The position numbers were made by a program, and so were the translations under genes. From NCBI GenBank assembly GCA_902470815.1, contig CABRHS010000004.1:1-64000 (forward strand): a stretch of DNA of 64,000 nucleotides, in the 5' to 3' direction. Below the pieces are notes generated by a model. It did not search any database, was not told where the DNA came from, and saw nothing but the letters and a program-made list of their open reading frames with translations. Source of the stretch: an uncultured Collinsella sp. GTDB lineage: Bacteria > Actinomycetota > Coriobacteriia > Coriobacteriales > Coriobacteriaceae. Shown in pieces: positions 1 to 7,703 of this stretch (position 1 is the first letter of the stretch; every line of letters starts with the position of its first letter).

Positions 1-540
1 GGCGAGACCTTCGAGAACGTGCTCGGCCGCGACTTCGCGGCGGACGGCCCGTGGCAGAAGATGGGCACCGACGTCACCGAGTTCAAGCTCTCCTTCGGCA
101 GGGCCTACCTCGCGCCCGTCTACGACTTCGGGAGCAGGGAGATCGTGGCCCACTCGATATCCATGCATCCCGACCTCGCCCAGCAGGAGGAGATGCTAGC
201 GATGCTGGCGGAGGCGAAGCCGGCGTGGTCGGAGCCGATCATGCAGATGGACATGGGATGGCAGTACCAGCACGCCGAGTTCGTCGCGGCGCTCAAGGGA
301 ATGGGCGTCGTCCAGAGCATGTCCAGGAAGGGAAACTGCCTGGACAACGCATGCACGGAGGGGATGTTCGGCCACCTGAAGGACGAGTTCCTCCGCGGGC
401 GCGACTGGGACACGTTCGAGGAGTTCAAGGCGGACCTGGAGGACTACATCCACCACTGGAACAACGTGAGGCGCCAGGTCAAGCTGAAGGGCCTGACCCC
501 GGTGGAGTTCCGGGAGCAGGCCCTTCGGGAGGCCGCCTAG
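1..540 (+). CDS. IS3-family transposase (OrfB integrase core), 5' end outside the window
   Basis: The reading frame is open from base 1, so the N-terminus lies upstream of the window; 179 residues are visible. This is the rve/DDE core that cuts and joins element ends. The first catalytic Asp is in TDVTEF, the second in the MDMGWQYQ block (the family usually has DQGWQY), and the Glu lies in DNACTEGMFGHLK. The C-terminal HHWNNVRRQ and TPVEFREQ blocks are typical of IS3 OrfB. All three acidic residues remain, so the visible part could be functional. A probable element end follows the stop. Whether the OrfA part is intact cannot be seen. Confidence 0.9.
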   Translation, partial: GETFENVLGRDFAADGPWQKMGTDVTEFKLSFGRAYLAPVYDFGSREIVAHSISMHPDLAQQEEMLAMLAEAKPAWSEPIMQMDMGWQYQHAEFVAALKGMGVVQSMSRKGNCLDNACTEGMFGHLKDEFLRGRDWDTFEEFKADLEDYIHHWNNVRRQVKLKGLTPVEFREQALREAA

Positions 541-557
541 CGGTTATGATTTATCGC

Positions 558-581
558 GTCCAAGTTTCGGGGCGCAGTTCA
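558..581. repeat. Probable right terminal end of the IS3 element
   Basis: The block after the transposase stop, GTCCAAGTTTCGGGGCGCAG plus TTCA, resembles terminal repeats found just 3' of IS3-type orfB genes and ends in CA. The matching left end is outside the window, so the inverted repeat cannot be confirmed. The remaining bases to about 690 hold no recognisable gene; a 21-codon open frame at 609-674 (MKIKTIKANT...) is too short to call. Confidence 0.45.
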
Positions 582-748
582 ATTCCATGGGAACGCGCGG
601 GGCATTTGATGAAAATTAAGACGATTAAAGCAAACACAATTGAGGTGAAGATCGCCTCGGAAATGTTGGAGTAAGCGAGGTCGATAAAGTGACGACCGAA
701 ATGGATGCTTGACGGCAACAACCCACCCACGGCGACGGAACCCTCGGC

Positions 749-1630
749 ATGAAGGAGCTGTCGGACACGCTCCTAGAGACCAAGGGGCACGATATCATGG
801 ACGCGCAGGCTGACATGGCCTGCAAGGGCGGATCCACCATGCGCAACGGCTACCGCGAACGAGGGCCGACCGCCCCCGTCGGCGGCATCGCGCCCCGCAT
901 CCCCAAGCTTCGCGCAGGGACATACATCCCGGAGGGCCTGATCGAGAGGCACTCCCGCGCGGACCGCTCCGTCGCGGAGTCGTGGGCCAACGTAGTCTCG
1001 ACGAGGAAGATGGAGCGGATCGCCCGGAAGATGGGAATAGGGAGGCTCTCGAAGGACCAGGTCAACGCGATGCGCAGGTCGCTGGACGCAGGTTCGCGGA
1101 ACTGGTCTCCCGGAACCCCAGGGAGGTCGGGGTTCCCTACCTGTTCCTGGACGCCGCCTACGTCAAGCACGGGAGGGACAGCAGGGCACAGCACACGGCG
1201 GTCGTTGCCGCCATCGGCGTCCCCTCGACGGGGCGTGCCGCATGCTCGGCGTCGCGACCATCGACGTCATAGGCGCGATGTCGGCACGCGGCGGTGCGTA
1301 CATCGAGGAGGCCGAGGCCGACGTCCTCACCTACCTGGACTTCCCCATGGTGCCCGGAGGCGCATACGCACCAACAACGCACAGGAGCGCAAATCGTGGG
1401 TGGTCTAGGTCTTTTCGAGCCACGAGTCCATGCTGCGCCCGGTAGACGCCGTTTGTGTCAAGCGGGATGAGAGCTGGTCGAACAGCAGATGCATCTCGCC
1501 CGAGTTCATGGGGAGGCTCTCGGGACCCGCGACGCCCGAGCACACGGAGTGCGAGGAGTCGCGCAGGAGGGGCCTAATGATTGTCGAGACCGCGATAGGG
1601 CTCGCCGGCAGCGAAAAGAGGGCCGCGTGA
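749..1630 (+). pseudogene. Decayed IS256 (mutator)-type transposase
   Basis: Recognisable transposase segments lie in three frames. The N-terminal part (MRNGYRERG..., then HSRADRSVAESWANVVSTRKMERI) is in the frame of base 749. The catalytic-core segment VPYLFLDAAYVKHGR (about 1131-1175) is one frame off. MLGVATIDV and ADVLTYLDFP (about 1242-1350) are in the third frame. IRTNNAQER, a stop at 1406-1408 and a tail like LVGAVLCEQDEEWS return to the first frame. A full copy is about 400 residues; here about 290 codons remain, so the middle is deleted. At least three frame changes and one internal stop make it inactive. Confidence 0.85.
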
Positions 1631-1649
1631 TGCTATGATGCGGATGGAT

Positions 1650-1871
1650 TCAGGCGGCGGCCCGCTCCCCAAAGACGAGCCACACCAACTTATCCGACAC
1701 TACCGCCGGGCCGAACAATGCACAATCAAAAGCCAAAACAAGCATGACGCTTGGAGCAAACGAGCTGAGAACGGTCCGCCTTTCAAACATCGACGCAACA
1801 AGAATGGCGTCGATTGCAAACGACAATAGCCATGCGACCGAAACAATCATCTTCGCCACCCCATAAAACAT
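1650..1871 (-). pseudogene. Truncated membrane-protein fragment at the 3' end of the polysaccharide operon
   Basis: A 73-codon frame starting MFYGVAKMIVSVAWLL encodes two hydrophobic stretches separated by a basic ERRT loop, like the start of a polytopic membrane protein. It follows the epimerase on the same strand after 26 bases and stops at the IS256 debris, so it looks like the 5' remnant of another operon gene, perhaps a polymerase or acyltransferase, cut off by element insertion. No Shine-Dalgarno is obvious and the start is uncertain; the frame stays open up to 1946. The function cannot be assigned. Confidence 0.4.
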
Positions 1872-1897
1872 TGATTTGGGCAAAACACATGGAGATG

Positions 1898-2737
1898 CTA
1901 CGAGAGCTGAATCATAATCTGATTGATCTTCGTCGCATCTCCCCAAACACCCGGGGAGTCGTAGGGACGATCGGGGAATACCCCATACTGCAGCTCGATG
2001 TTCAGCTCGTTGTCTCGAATGAAGCTCTCAATCTGGTCTGCAAGAGAGACCGGCTTGCCAGAGCAGCAATTGATGACACCCAGAACCTCATCCTGCAAAA
2101 CCGTGGCCGCTATCATGCGCGCCAGCTGGTCGACGGGCGTGAAATCATATAGGTTTTTTCCCATGGTGAACGGGAAGGTCTTCTCCCCCGCTTTCGCGGC
2201 CCTGAGCAGCTTTCCAAAAATCGACTGAGAGAGCTCATCGTCTCCATAGATGTAAAATCCACGCAGCCACTGCAGGTCAACACCCCTGCGCCCGAGCTCC
2301 AGCGTGAGCGCGCGCCTAAGTGCATCCTTCGCAACGCCATAAAGCGATTGCGGCCTGCAGGGCGTGTCCTCATCTATGGCGCCCTCCCAATAACCGACCT
2401 CATGCATAGAGCCCATCACGGCGATGCGCGAGACCCCCGCATCGACCATATGCATGAGGAACTTATAATGGCCGGAGAAATCCTCCATATGAGAAGGGGC
2501 GTTGTGATTGAACCCGTCCCTCCAAGCAAGATGCAGGCACACATCGGGGATGCACCCCAAGCGCTCCTCAACGGAAAAATCGCCATCGAGGATGTCGGCG
2601 GCAACAAGGCTGGCGCGATCGTCGCATTGCTCTCCGTACGCGTCGATCGCGATGACCGTCGCGCCGGCATCGCAAAGCTCTTTCACAACATGACGACCTA
2701 TATACCCATTGGCACCGGTAACAGCGATTGTAGGCAT
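1898..2737 (-). CDS. NAD-dependent epimerase/dehydratase (extended SDR)
   Basis: This 279-residue nucleotide-sugar-modifying enzyme has the Rossmann motif GANGYIG at residues 8-14, Ser110 in MGSMHEVG and the catalytic pair Tyr133/Lys137 in YGVAK. Extended SDRs of this kind make epimerised or dehydrated NDP-sugars; the exact substrate cannot be read. The ATG at 2737 is preceded by GGGAGGTG and beats the longer frame (to 2803), which would overlap the upstream glycosyltransferase. It is the last intact gene of the polysaccharide operon and probably supplies a sugar donor for it. Confidence 0.85.
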   Translation of the reverse strand: MPTIAVTGANGYIGRHVVKELCDAGATVIAIDAYGEQCDDRASLVAADILDGDFSVEERLGCIPDVCLHLAWRDGFNHNAPSHMEDFSGHYKFLMHMVDAGVSRIAVMGSMHEVGYWEGAIDEDTPCRPQSLYGVAKDALRRALTLELGRRGVDLQWLRGFYIYGDDELSQSIFGKLLRAAKAGEKTFPFTMGKNLYDFTPVDQLARMIAATVLQDEVLGVINCCSGKPVSLADQIESFIRDNELNIELQYGVFPDRPYDSPGVWGDATKINQIMIQLS

Positions 2738-2808
2738 TCCGATGAGCACCTCCCGGATAAGCTGAATGATACGTTTACCGCCGAGCGTGTCGCCGGCGGA
2801 CACAAGAG

Positions 2809-3612
2809 CTACAACTCGTTGCTCTTCTCGCTAAGAGCATAGATGCGATTAACGAGCGCTGCGATAGGGGCAGGCCACAGCGATGCCATGATTTCCTCGT
2901 CCTCCCCTTTTCGGATGTTCTCACCAAGATTGAGCGACGTTGCGGACTCGGCATAAATTCGATGGCCCATCAAGCGCTCCGGAACGTATACGAACCGCCC
3001 GCTCATGCGGGCAAAATCGACCCAGGTCTTATAATCGCAGCTATTCTTGTAGGTCGTATCAAAGGGCGAAGAGCCAAGATTCGCCTTCGCAAGCGTGACC
3101 GCAGGACAACAAATCGAATCTCCGAAGGCGAGAACTCGCTTTTTGACGAACTTGCTGCCATTGAGCGCCCTGAACTTAAACGGAGCGTTCATGACCCTCT
3201 TTATGCGCAAGATGGCATTTTCTGCAACATCACGCCCGTCTCTCATCTCATAGTAATCGGTAAACGCGATAAGGACCTCATCCCGCTCGTAGCGATTGAT
3301 CGCCTCCAGCGTCTTCTCAAGAAATAACGGGTCATAGCGGTCATCTTGGTGGGCCATGGTGACAAGCGGCGTTTCCGCGGCGTCATAGCCGTAGTTCCAG
3401 TCATCCCCCGCCAAATGGGGGCGAGGATTAACCACCATATCGATGCCGTATTTCTCACAGACAGCACTTAGGTAGTCGCTGGGGGTCGATGTGGAAAGGA
3501 TCACGCGAGAAGGAATCGATTGGCTCTGCAGGGACTCGATGGTGGAACCGATATAGGGATTCTCCTTATACGCACAGACAACAAACGTATGGTCTTTGCC
3601 GGTATACAGCAC
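2809..3612 (-). CDS. Family 2 glycosyltransferase
   Basis: A 267-residue GT-A fold enzyme. The N-terminus (VVCAYKENPYIGSTIESLQSQ) matches the GT2 start, and the acidic cluster DDRYD at residues 90-94 would bind the metal and nucleotide-sugar. There is no membrane segment, so it should act at the inner membrane face on a lipid-linked glycan. The GTG start at 3612 has GGAG seven bases upstream, and that site lies next to the end of the acetyltransferase gene (3625), which suggests translational coupling. Donor and acceptor sugars are unknown. Confidence 0.85.
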   Translation of the reverse strand: MLYTGKDHTFVVCAYKENPYIGSTIESLQSQSIPSRVILSTSTPSDYLSAVCEKYGIDMVVNPRPHLAGDDWNYGYDAAETPLVTMAHQDDRYDPLFLEKTLEAINRYERDEVLIAFTDYYEMRDGRDVAENAILRIKRVMNAPFKFRALNGSKFVKKRVLAFGDSICCPAVTLAKANLGSSPFDTTYKNSCDYKTWVDFARMSGRFVYVPERLMGHRIYAESATSLNLGENIRKGEDEEIMASLWPAPIAALVNRIYALSEKSNEL

Positions 3613-3624
3613 GAGACTCCAATC

Positions 3625-4221
3625 TTAGTTATTGATCTTGATCCAGGCGTTCGCCTGCGAATCGAACAGTTTGACGGGCTGCGCGGGCGCACCCACGGCA
3701 ACGCAGTTTGCAGGTAACGACTTGCAAACCACAGCCCCCGACCCCACTATGCACCCATCACCGATGGAAACGCCGGGAAGAACCGTCACGTTCTCCCCCA
3801 ACCATACGCGATCTCCAATTGTGACAGGGTCGGAGACAAGTGGCCGTTCGGCGGGCGCCGTATCCGGTGAATCACCGTCTTGGCCATACGAACCGTGGCT
3901 CGTATCGCTCACAAACACTTTTGAGGCGAAAAGGCAGTCATCGCCGATGCACAGCGATGCAGACGACACAAGATGAACGTTGTCGCCAATCTGACAGCGC
4001 TCGCCCATCTCGATCTTGCCGTCGCCAAATATCTCTATTCGGCAGTTCCGCCCCGTTGAGAGCCCCGGACCATAGTGAAAATCGCGTTTTTGGCGAATAA
4101 CGATGGGACGCCTCACCAGCTTTGCGCCGGGATAAGCAAGGCGTGTAATGATGAACGAATAGCCCATGCGAGCAATATCGCACAGAGAATACGTTGATAG
4201 ATCGCTGAGGATACTCGCCAT
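3625..4221 (-). CDS. Left-handed beta-helix acetyltransferase (hexapeptide repeat)
   Basis: This 198-residue protein has hexapeptide-repeat sequence from about residue 60 to 185 (IEMGERCQIGDNV, VTIGDRVWLGENVTVLPGVSIGDGCIVGSG). His109 in SDTSHG is the probable catalytic base of this maltose/galactoside O-acetyltransferase-like group, which moves acetyl from acetyl-CoA to a sugar hydroxyl. It starts two bases after the flippase stop, with a weak ribosome site, so it is probably coupled. Its place among glycosyltransferases points to O-acetylation of the repeat unit. Confidence 0.85.
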   Translation of the reverse strand: MASILSDLSTYSLCDIARMGYSFIITRLAYPGAKLVRRPIVIRQKRDFHYGPGLSTGRNCRIEIFGDGKIEMGERCQIGDNVHLVSSASLCIGDDCLFASKVFVSDTSHGSYGQDGDSPDTAPAERPLVSDPVTIGDRVWLGENVTVLPGVSIGDGCIVGSGAVVCKSLPANCVAVGAPAQPVKLFDSQANAWIKINN

Positions 4222-4223
4222 AG

Positions 4224-5495
4224 TTATAAATCACCCGCAATCGAAGAGCGCTTTTTGCCCGCAACCCGCCAAGCAAGGGAGCCGAGGCAAAAGACCAGAC
4301 CGATACCGAACGCGAAAATGACAGCGAATGTCACCCCGTTGCCACCAAATCGCGTGATAAGTGCAGGAGACGAAACAGCAGAAACGACCACCGCAACCAC
4401 ATTGGCAATAAGGGCGAGACGCAAGCTGCGAACGACCATGAGGATATCAAACGAAAAGGCAAACAGAGTCGTGACAGCCGTCGCCAGCAACGCAGGGGCA
4501 AGCAGATAAGCACTCGATCTGATGTGCTCTCCAAACACCATTACCAGGATTTGCTCGCCAAACAGCTCGCTGGCGACCACGCCCACGATGGAAACAGCCG
4601 CGATGCTCGCACATACGGCCGCAACGCGCCTTGAAAACTTAGAGACCTTGCCCTCCGCCCAATCCTGTGCAAATGAAACCAGGAGCGGATTATATAGGTA
4701 AGAGGCAGCAGCCTGTATCAAGACCGTCGGGGTGGCTACCGCCGCATATAGACCGAGCGCCTCCGCTCCGCACATCGTTTCATACGTCTGACGCGCCACA
4801 GACACAACCGCGCCATAACATACAAGGGTGATGACCGCAGGCAGGTATTTGCGCATGATCGCCACAGCGGTCGATATGCAGATAGAGGGCCGAACGTCCG
4901 CAAAGGCACGCGCCGAGGGAAGATCGAAAAACACCGTGACAAGAATGCAAACACCTGCGACGAGCAAAATCGCCAGATTGACCGAACCTGAGAAAAGGAG
5001 CGTCACTGAGAACGCCAAGAGCCCCGCAACGCCGCGAATGGCCTGAGAGATACCAATCCGATCCATGCGCATGGCTTTTTGATCGACCGCATAGTACACG
5101 CAGCAGAAAGACTCGTCCGCCTTGAAGAGAAGCCAGCAAAGCGCGGTGAGAACCATGCCCTCTGATGAAGCCGTCGCCAACAAGTAGATCAGAATGGGCA
5201 GGAAACCCACGATGACGGTCACGATGCGCAGGCCGACATACTGAGCGGGAGAATACTCATCCTCTACATCTGAGACCTGAATAGTGCGCATGTTGTACGT
5301 GGCGAGAGGGTAATACAGATTACCGATAGCCATCGCAAAGGCCAGGGCGCCCGAATTGGAGTAATCCGGCGAGAACACGACGACCGCAACCGTCATAGCC
5401 CAGATACATGCCTGATACAAAAGGCAACCGATGGTGTTCCAGAGCATATTTTGCTTTGTCGACAGCCCGCCGCTCAGCGGTTGAGCAGAACGCAT
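4224..5495 (-). CDS. Wzx-type polysaccharide flippase (MATE/MOP superfamily)
   Basis: A 423-residue integral membrane protein with roughly twelve hydrophobic segments and few charges, the layout of oligosaccharide flippases that turn undecaprenyl-linked repeat units to the outside. I place the start at the ATG at 5495 because it forms a TGATG overlap with the upstream glycosyltransferase stop and has a G-rich site (GGGGGG) just before it; a TTG start at 5519 is also open. Its presence among glycosyltransferases indicates a Wzx/Wzy-type pathway, although no intact Wzy polymerase is visible. Confidence 0.85.
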   Translation of the reverse strand: MRSAQPLSGGLSTKQNMLWNTIGCLLYQACIWAMTVAVVVFSPDYSNSGALAFAMAIGNLYYPLATYNMRTIQVSDVEDEYSPAQYVGLRIVTVIVGFLPILIYLLATASSEGMVLTALCWLLFKADESFCCVYYAVDQKAMRMDRIGISQAIRGVAGLLAFSVTLLFSGSVNLAILLVAGVCILVTVFFDLPSARAFADVRPSICISTAVAIMRKYLPAVITLVCYGAVVSVARQTYETMCGAEALGLYAAVATPTVLIQAAASYLYNPLLVSFAQDWAEGKVSKFSRRVAAVCASIAAVSIVGVVASELFGEQILVMVFGEHIRSSAYLLAPALLATAVTTLFAFSFDILMVVRSLRLALIANVVAVVVSAVSSPALITRFGGNGVTFAVIFAFGIGLVFCLGSLAWRVAGKKRSSIAGDL

Positions 5496-6565
5496 CAGCA
5501 GCCCCCCAGCTTGTTCCAAACCTCGGCATAGAAATCACGGGTGCGGGCGGCGGTCTTTTCCCAAGAGTATTCCTTTGCACGACTCAATCCCCGCGCAACC
5601 CGCCCATCGAAGAAGTCACCTTGCTCCTCAAATGAACGAAGAGTCGCCGCCACGCTACCTGGATCGGCCTCCTCAAGCAAAACGGCAGCATCACCGACCA
5701 CCTCTGGGATGGAGCTCGCACGCAACGCGATGACGGGCAAACCTGAAGACATCGCCTCAAGCGGCGGGATGCCGAAACCCTCGTACTCGGAGAGGTAAAG
5801 CAGGGCAAGGGACTCACGGAAGATGTCGCAAACCTCGCTAGTTGACGGATATTCATATGAAACGAACCTGCCAGGCAAGACCTCGTCCAGATATGCCTTC
5901 TCATCAGAGCTCAAGGGGGCACCGATAATTGCGAGTCTCAAGCCATCCACCAACCGGACAGACTCTACCGCTTTTTTGAAGTTCTTGTATGCGACGTTCC
6001 GGGCGCCGATAAAGACTGCCTGATTTTTCCGTTCGCACCGTTTATACGAATACGCGGAGCTAAATCCTTGAGGTATGACGGTTATCATGCGTCTCGCAGC
6101 CTCAGGAATATACTCGAGCAGATCGCGCTTCGTGCTCTCGGAGATGCAGATTATCGCATCCGAGTGCAGAACAGCACGCTTGATTTGCCAAAAAGAGAAC
6201 CACTTGAGCAAGCCGCTGTACTGTTTCATGCAAATGAAGTCATGAACCGTCGTGATATTTATCACATTGGGAGCACTCGCATAACGGTAAAACGATGAGT
6301 GGAAGAGGCCCTTGGAGCATTCTGAGACCGAACGGACCTCATCAACCCTAAGAGGTAGCCCCTTATCCGCGTAAAACGACGCGCCCCCCAAATCCATCGC
6401 CTGACGATTCGAGTTGGTGCGAGCATCCCCTCTCTCAACGAACGAGACATCGAAACGCCCGTCAGCAAGGCACGATGTGGATAGATTCTGCCAATAGACA
6501 GAACCGCCACCCGTCTTCTGAAGACTGAAAACCATATTATCGAGCGTAAGCGGGATTATTCCCAT
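5495..6565 (-). CDS. Family 4 (GT-B) glycosyltransferase
   Basis: This 356-residue enzyme has the GT4 C-terminal signature EGFGIPPLE, with the E-x7-E glutamates at residues 262 and 270, followed by AMSSGLPVIA and SIPEVVGDAA. The middle segment VHDFICMKQYSG and ISESTKRDLL also matches mannosyl/rhamnosyl transferases of this family. It transfers a sugar from an NDP donor with retention of configuration; the donor cannot be read, though the guanylyltransferase at the head of the operon makes GDP-mannose plausible. GGGAGG precedes the ATG. The stop overlaps the flippase start. Confidence 0.88.
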   Translation of the reverse strand: MGIIPLTLDNMVFSLQKTGGGSVYWQNLSTSCLADGRFDVSFVERGDARTNSNRQAMDLGGASFYADKGLPLRVDEVRSVSECSKGLFHSSFYRYASAPNVINITTVHDFICMKQYSGLLKWFSFWQIKRAVLHSDAIICISESTKRDLLEYIPEAARRMITVIPQGFSSAYSYKRCERKNQAVFIGARNVAYKNFKKAVESVRLVDGLRLAIIGAPLSSDEKAYLDEVLPGRFVSYEYPSTSEVCDIFRESLALLYLSEYEGFGIPPLEAMSSGLPVIALRASSIPEVVGDAAVLLEEADPGSVAATLRSFEEQGDFFDGRVARGLSRAKEYSWEKTAARTRDFYAEVWNKLGGC

Positions 6566-6592
6566 ATCAATTACCTCCCTACAAGCGCGCGA

Positions 6593-6955
6593 TCATTCGT
6601 CGACCATACGGTCCTTCAACGACTTCAGCTCATGCTCTAGAAGCGCAACGCGCTGGACAAGATTCTTGATGTCGTCCTTTTGATGACTCGCGATAGCACT
6701 TAAAGAAAGTGAAATAACGAGGAGAAACAGGAAACCGGCAAAGAAGATGAAGTTGGATGCCGCCTCGAACCCAAGGGCCTTGGCAACCCCGATGATCGGC
6801 ATGGGAAAAAGAGCGCACACCATGACGGCAGCCGATAGAAACAGCCACAATAATGAATACTTGAGCTGCAGCTTTTCGGAGCGAACGAGATGCAGGACAA
6901 GCAGCATGAGCACCGTGCAGCATATGAGCATAACAAGTCTCAGTTCATTGGACAT
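6593..6955 (-). CDS. DUF2304 small membrane protein
   Basis: A 120-residue protein with three hydrophobic segments (about residues 5-23, 32-52 and 67-87) and a charged, helical C-terminus (VQRVALLEHELKSLKDR) likely to form a coiled coil. DUF2304 proteins commonly sit beside DPM1-like GT2 enzymes, as here, and are thought to anchor or assist them, but no activity is established. The gene begins 18 bases after the end of the GT2 gene with AAGGAGGG upstream. Partner function is inferred from position. Confidence 0.8.
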   Translation of the reverse strand: MSNELRLVMLICCTVLMLLVLHLVRSEKLQLKYSLLWLFLSAAVMVCALFPMPIIGVAKALGFEAASNFIFFAGFLFLLVISLSLSAIASHQKDDIKNLVQRVALLEHELKSLKDRMVDE

Positions 6956-6973
6956 AGTTGACTCGACCCTCCT

Positions 6974-7687
6974 TTACCTGCGAGAAAACCTTGCCAGCAC
7001 CATAGCGAAGGTGACTTTGACCATGTAATACACCGAAGAGAGCCCCCCGATTGACGACACGCCCCCCTGTCGGTCACGCATCTCGACGGATAACTCCGTT
7101 ACGCTGAGTCCCTGCCGCATGGCAAATGCGATCGATTCAGGCTCCGGATAGTCCGAGGGGTATGAATCGCAAAATAAAGCGAGGGCTCTTGGGCCACACG
7201 CCCGAAAACCCGATGTGGGATCCGTGATCTGCCTACCAGTCAGCAAGCGAAGACAGGCGGAGATCCAAGTGATTCCAACCCTGCGCATAAAGGTAGACTG
7301 AAAGCCCTCCGTCCTGATCAGGAAACGTGAGCCAATCGCAAGATCGGCACCTGATTCTATTGCCGCGACGAGGTCGGGCAAATAGCGCGGATCGTGCTGG
7401 CCGTCACCATCCAACTGAATGTCGATGTCATAGCCATGCTCGAGCGCATATTTATGACCAGTTTGGACGGCGCCGCCGATTCCGAGGTTAACGGGAAGGT
7501 CCACGACGTTCAATCCATTTTCGTGACAGACCTTGGACGTATGATCACGCGACCCGTCGTTGATGACCACATAGTCAAACCCTGCGGCGATCACCGACCG
7601 AACGGTCGTCAATATGTTCTGCTCTTCATTGTACGCAGGGATCACGACGATCGCGCGAAGGCCCCTCATAGACTCATTGGACGACAT
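6974..7687 (-). CDS. DPM1-like family 2 glycosyltransferase (polyprenyl-phosphate sugar synthase type)
   Basis: This 237-residue protein has the GT2 start VVIPAYNEEQNI, NDGS at 43-46 and the metal site DGDGQHD at 93-99, closest to dolichol/polyprenyl-phosphate mannosyl- or glucosyltransferases. There is no C-terminal membrane domain; the adjacent DUF2304 protein may supply it. I chose the ATG at 7687, 16 bases after the fusion-gene stop, because the longer frame to 7891 runs inside that gene. The ribosome site is poor, so coupling to the upstream gene is likely. A lipid-linked mannose donor role would fit the GDP-mannose enzyme upstream (inference). Confidence 0.85.
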   Translation of the reverse strand: MSSNESMRGLRAIVVIPAYNEEQNILTTVRSVIAAGFDYVVINDGSRDHTSKVCHENGLNVVDLPVNLGIGGAVQTGHKYALEHGYDIDIQLDGDGQHDPRYLPDLVAAIESGADLAIGSRFLIRTEGFQSTFMRRVGITWISACLRLLTGRQITDPTSGFRACGPRALALFCDSYPSDYPEPESIAFAMRQGLSVTELSVEMRDRQGGVSSIGGLSSVYYMVKVTFAMVLARFSRR

Positions 7688-7703
7688 AGCACCAGTACCA
7701 GTT

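Noticed and set aside
609..674. A 21-codon open frame between the IS3 and IS256 remnants
   Set aside because: Too short, with no ribosome site I trust and no recognised peptide; likely chance in AT-rich IS junction sequence.
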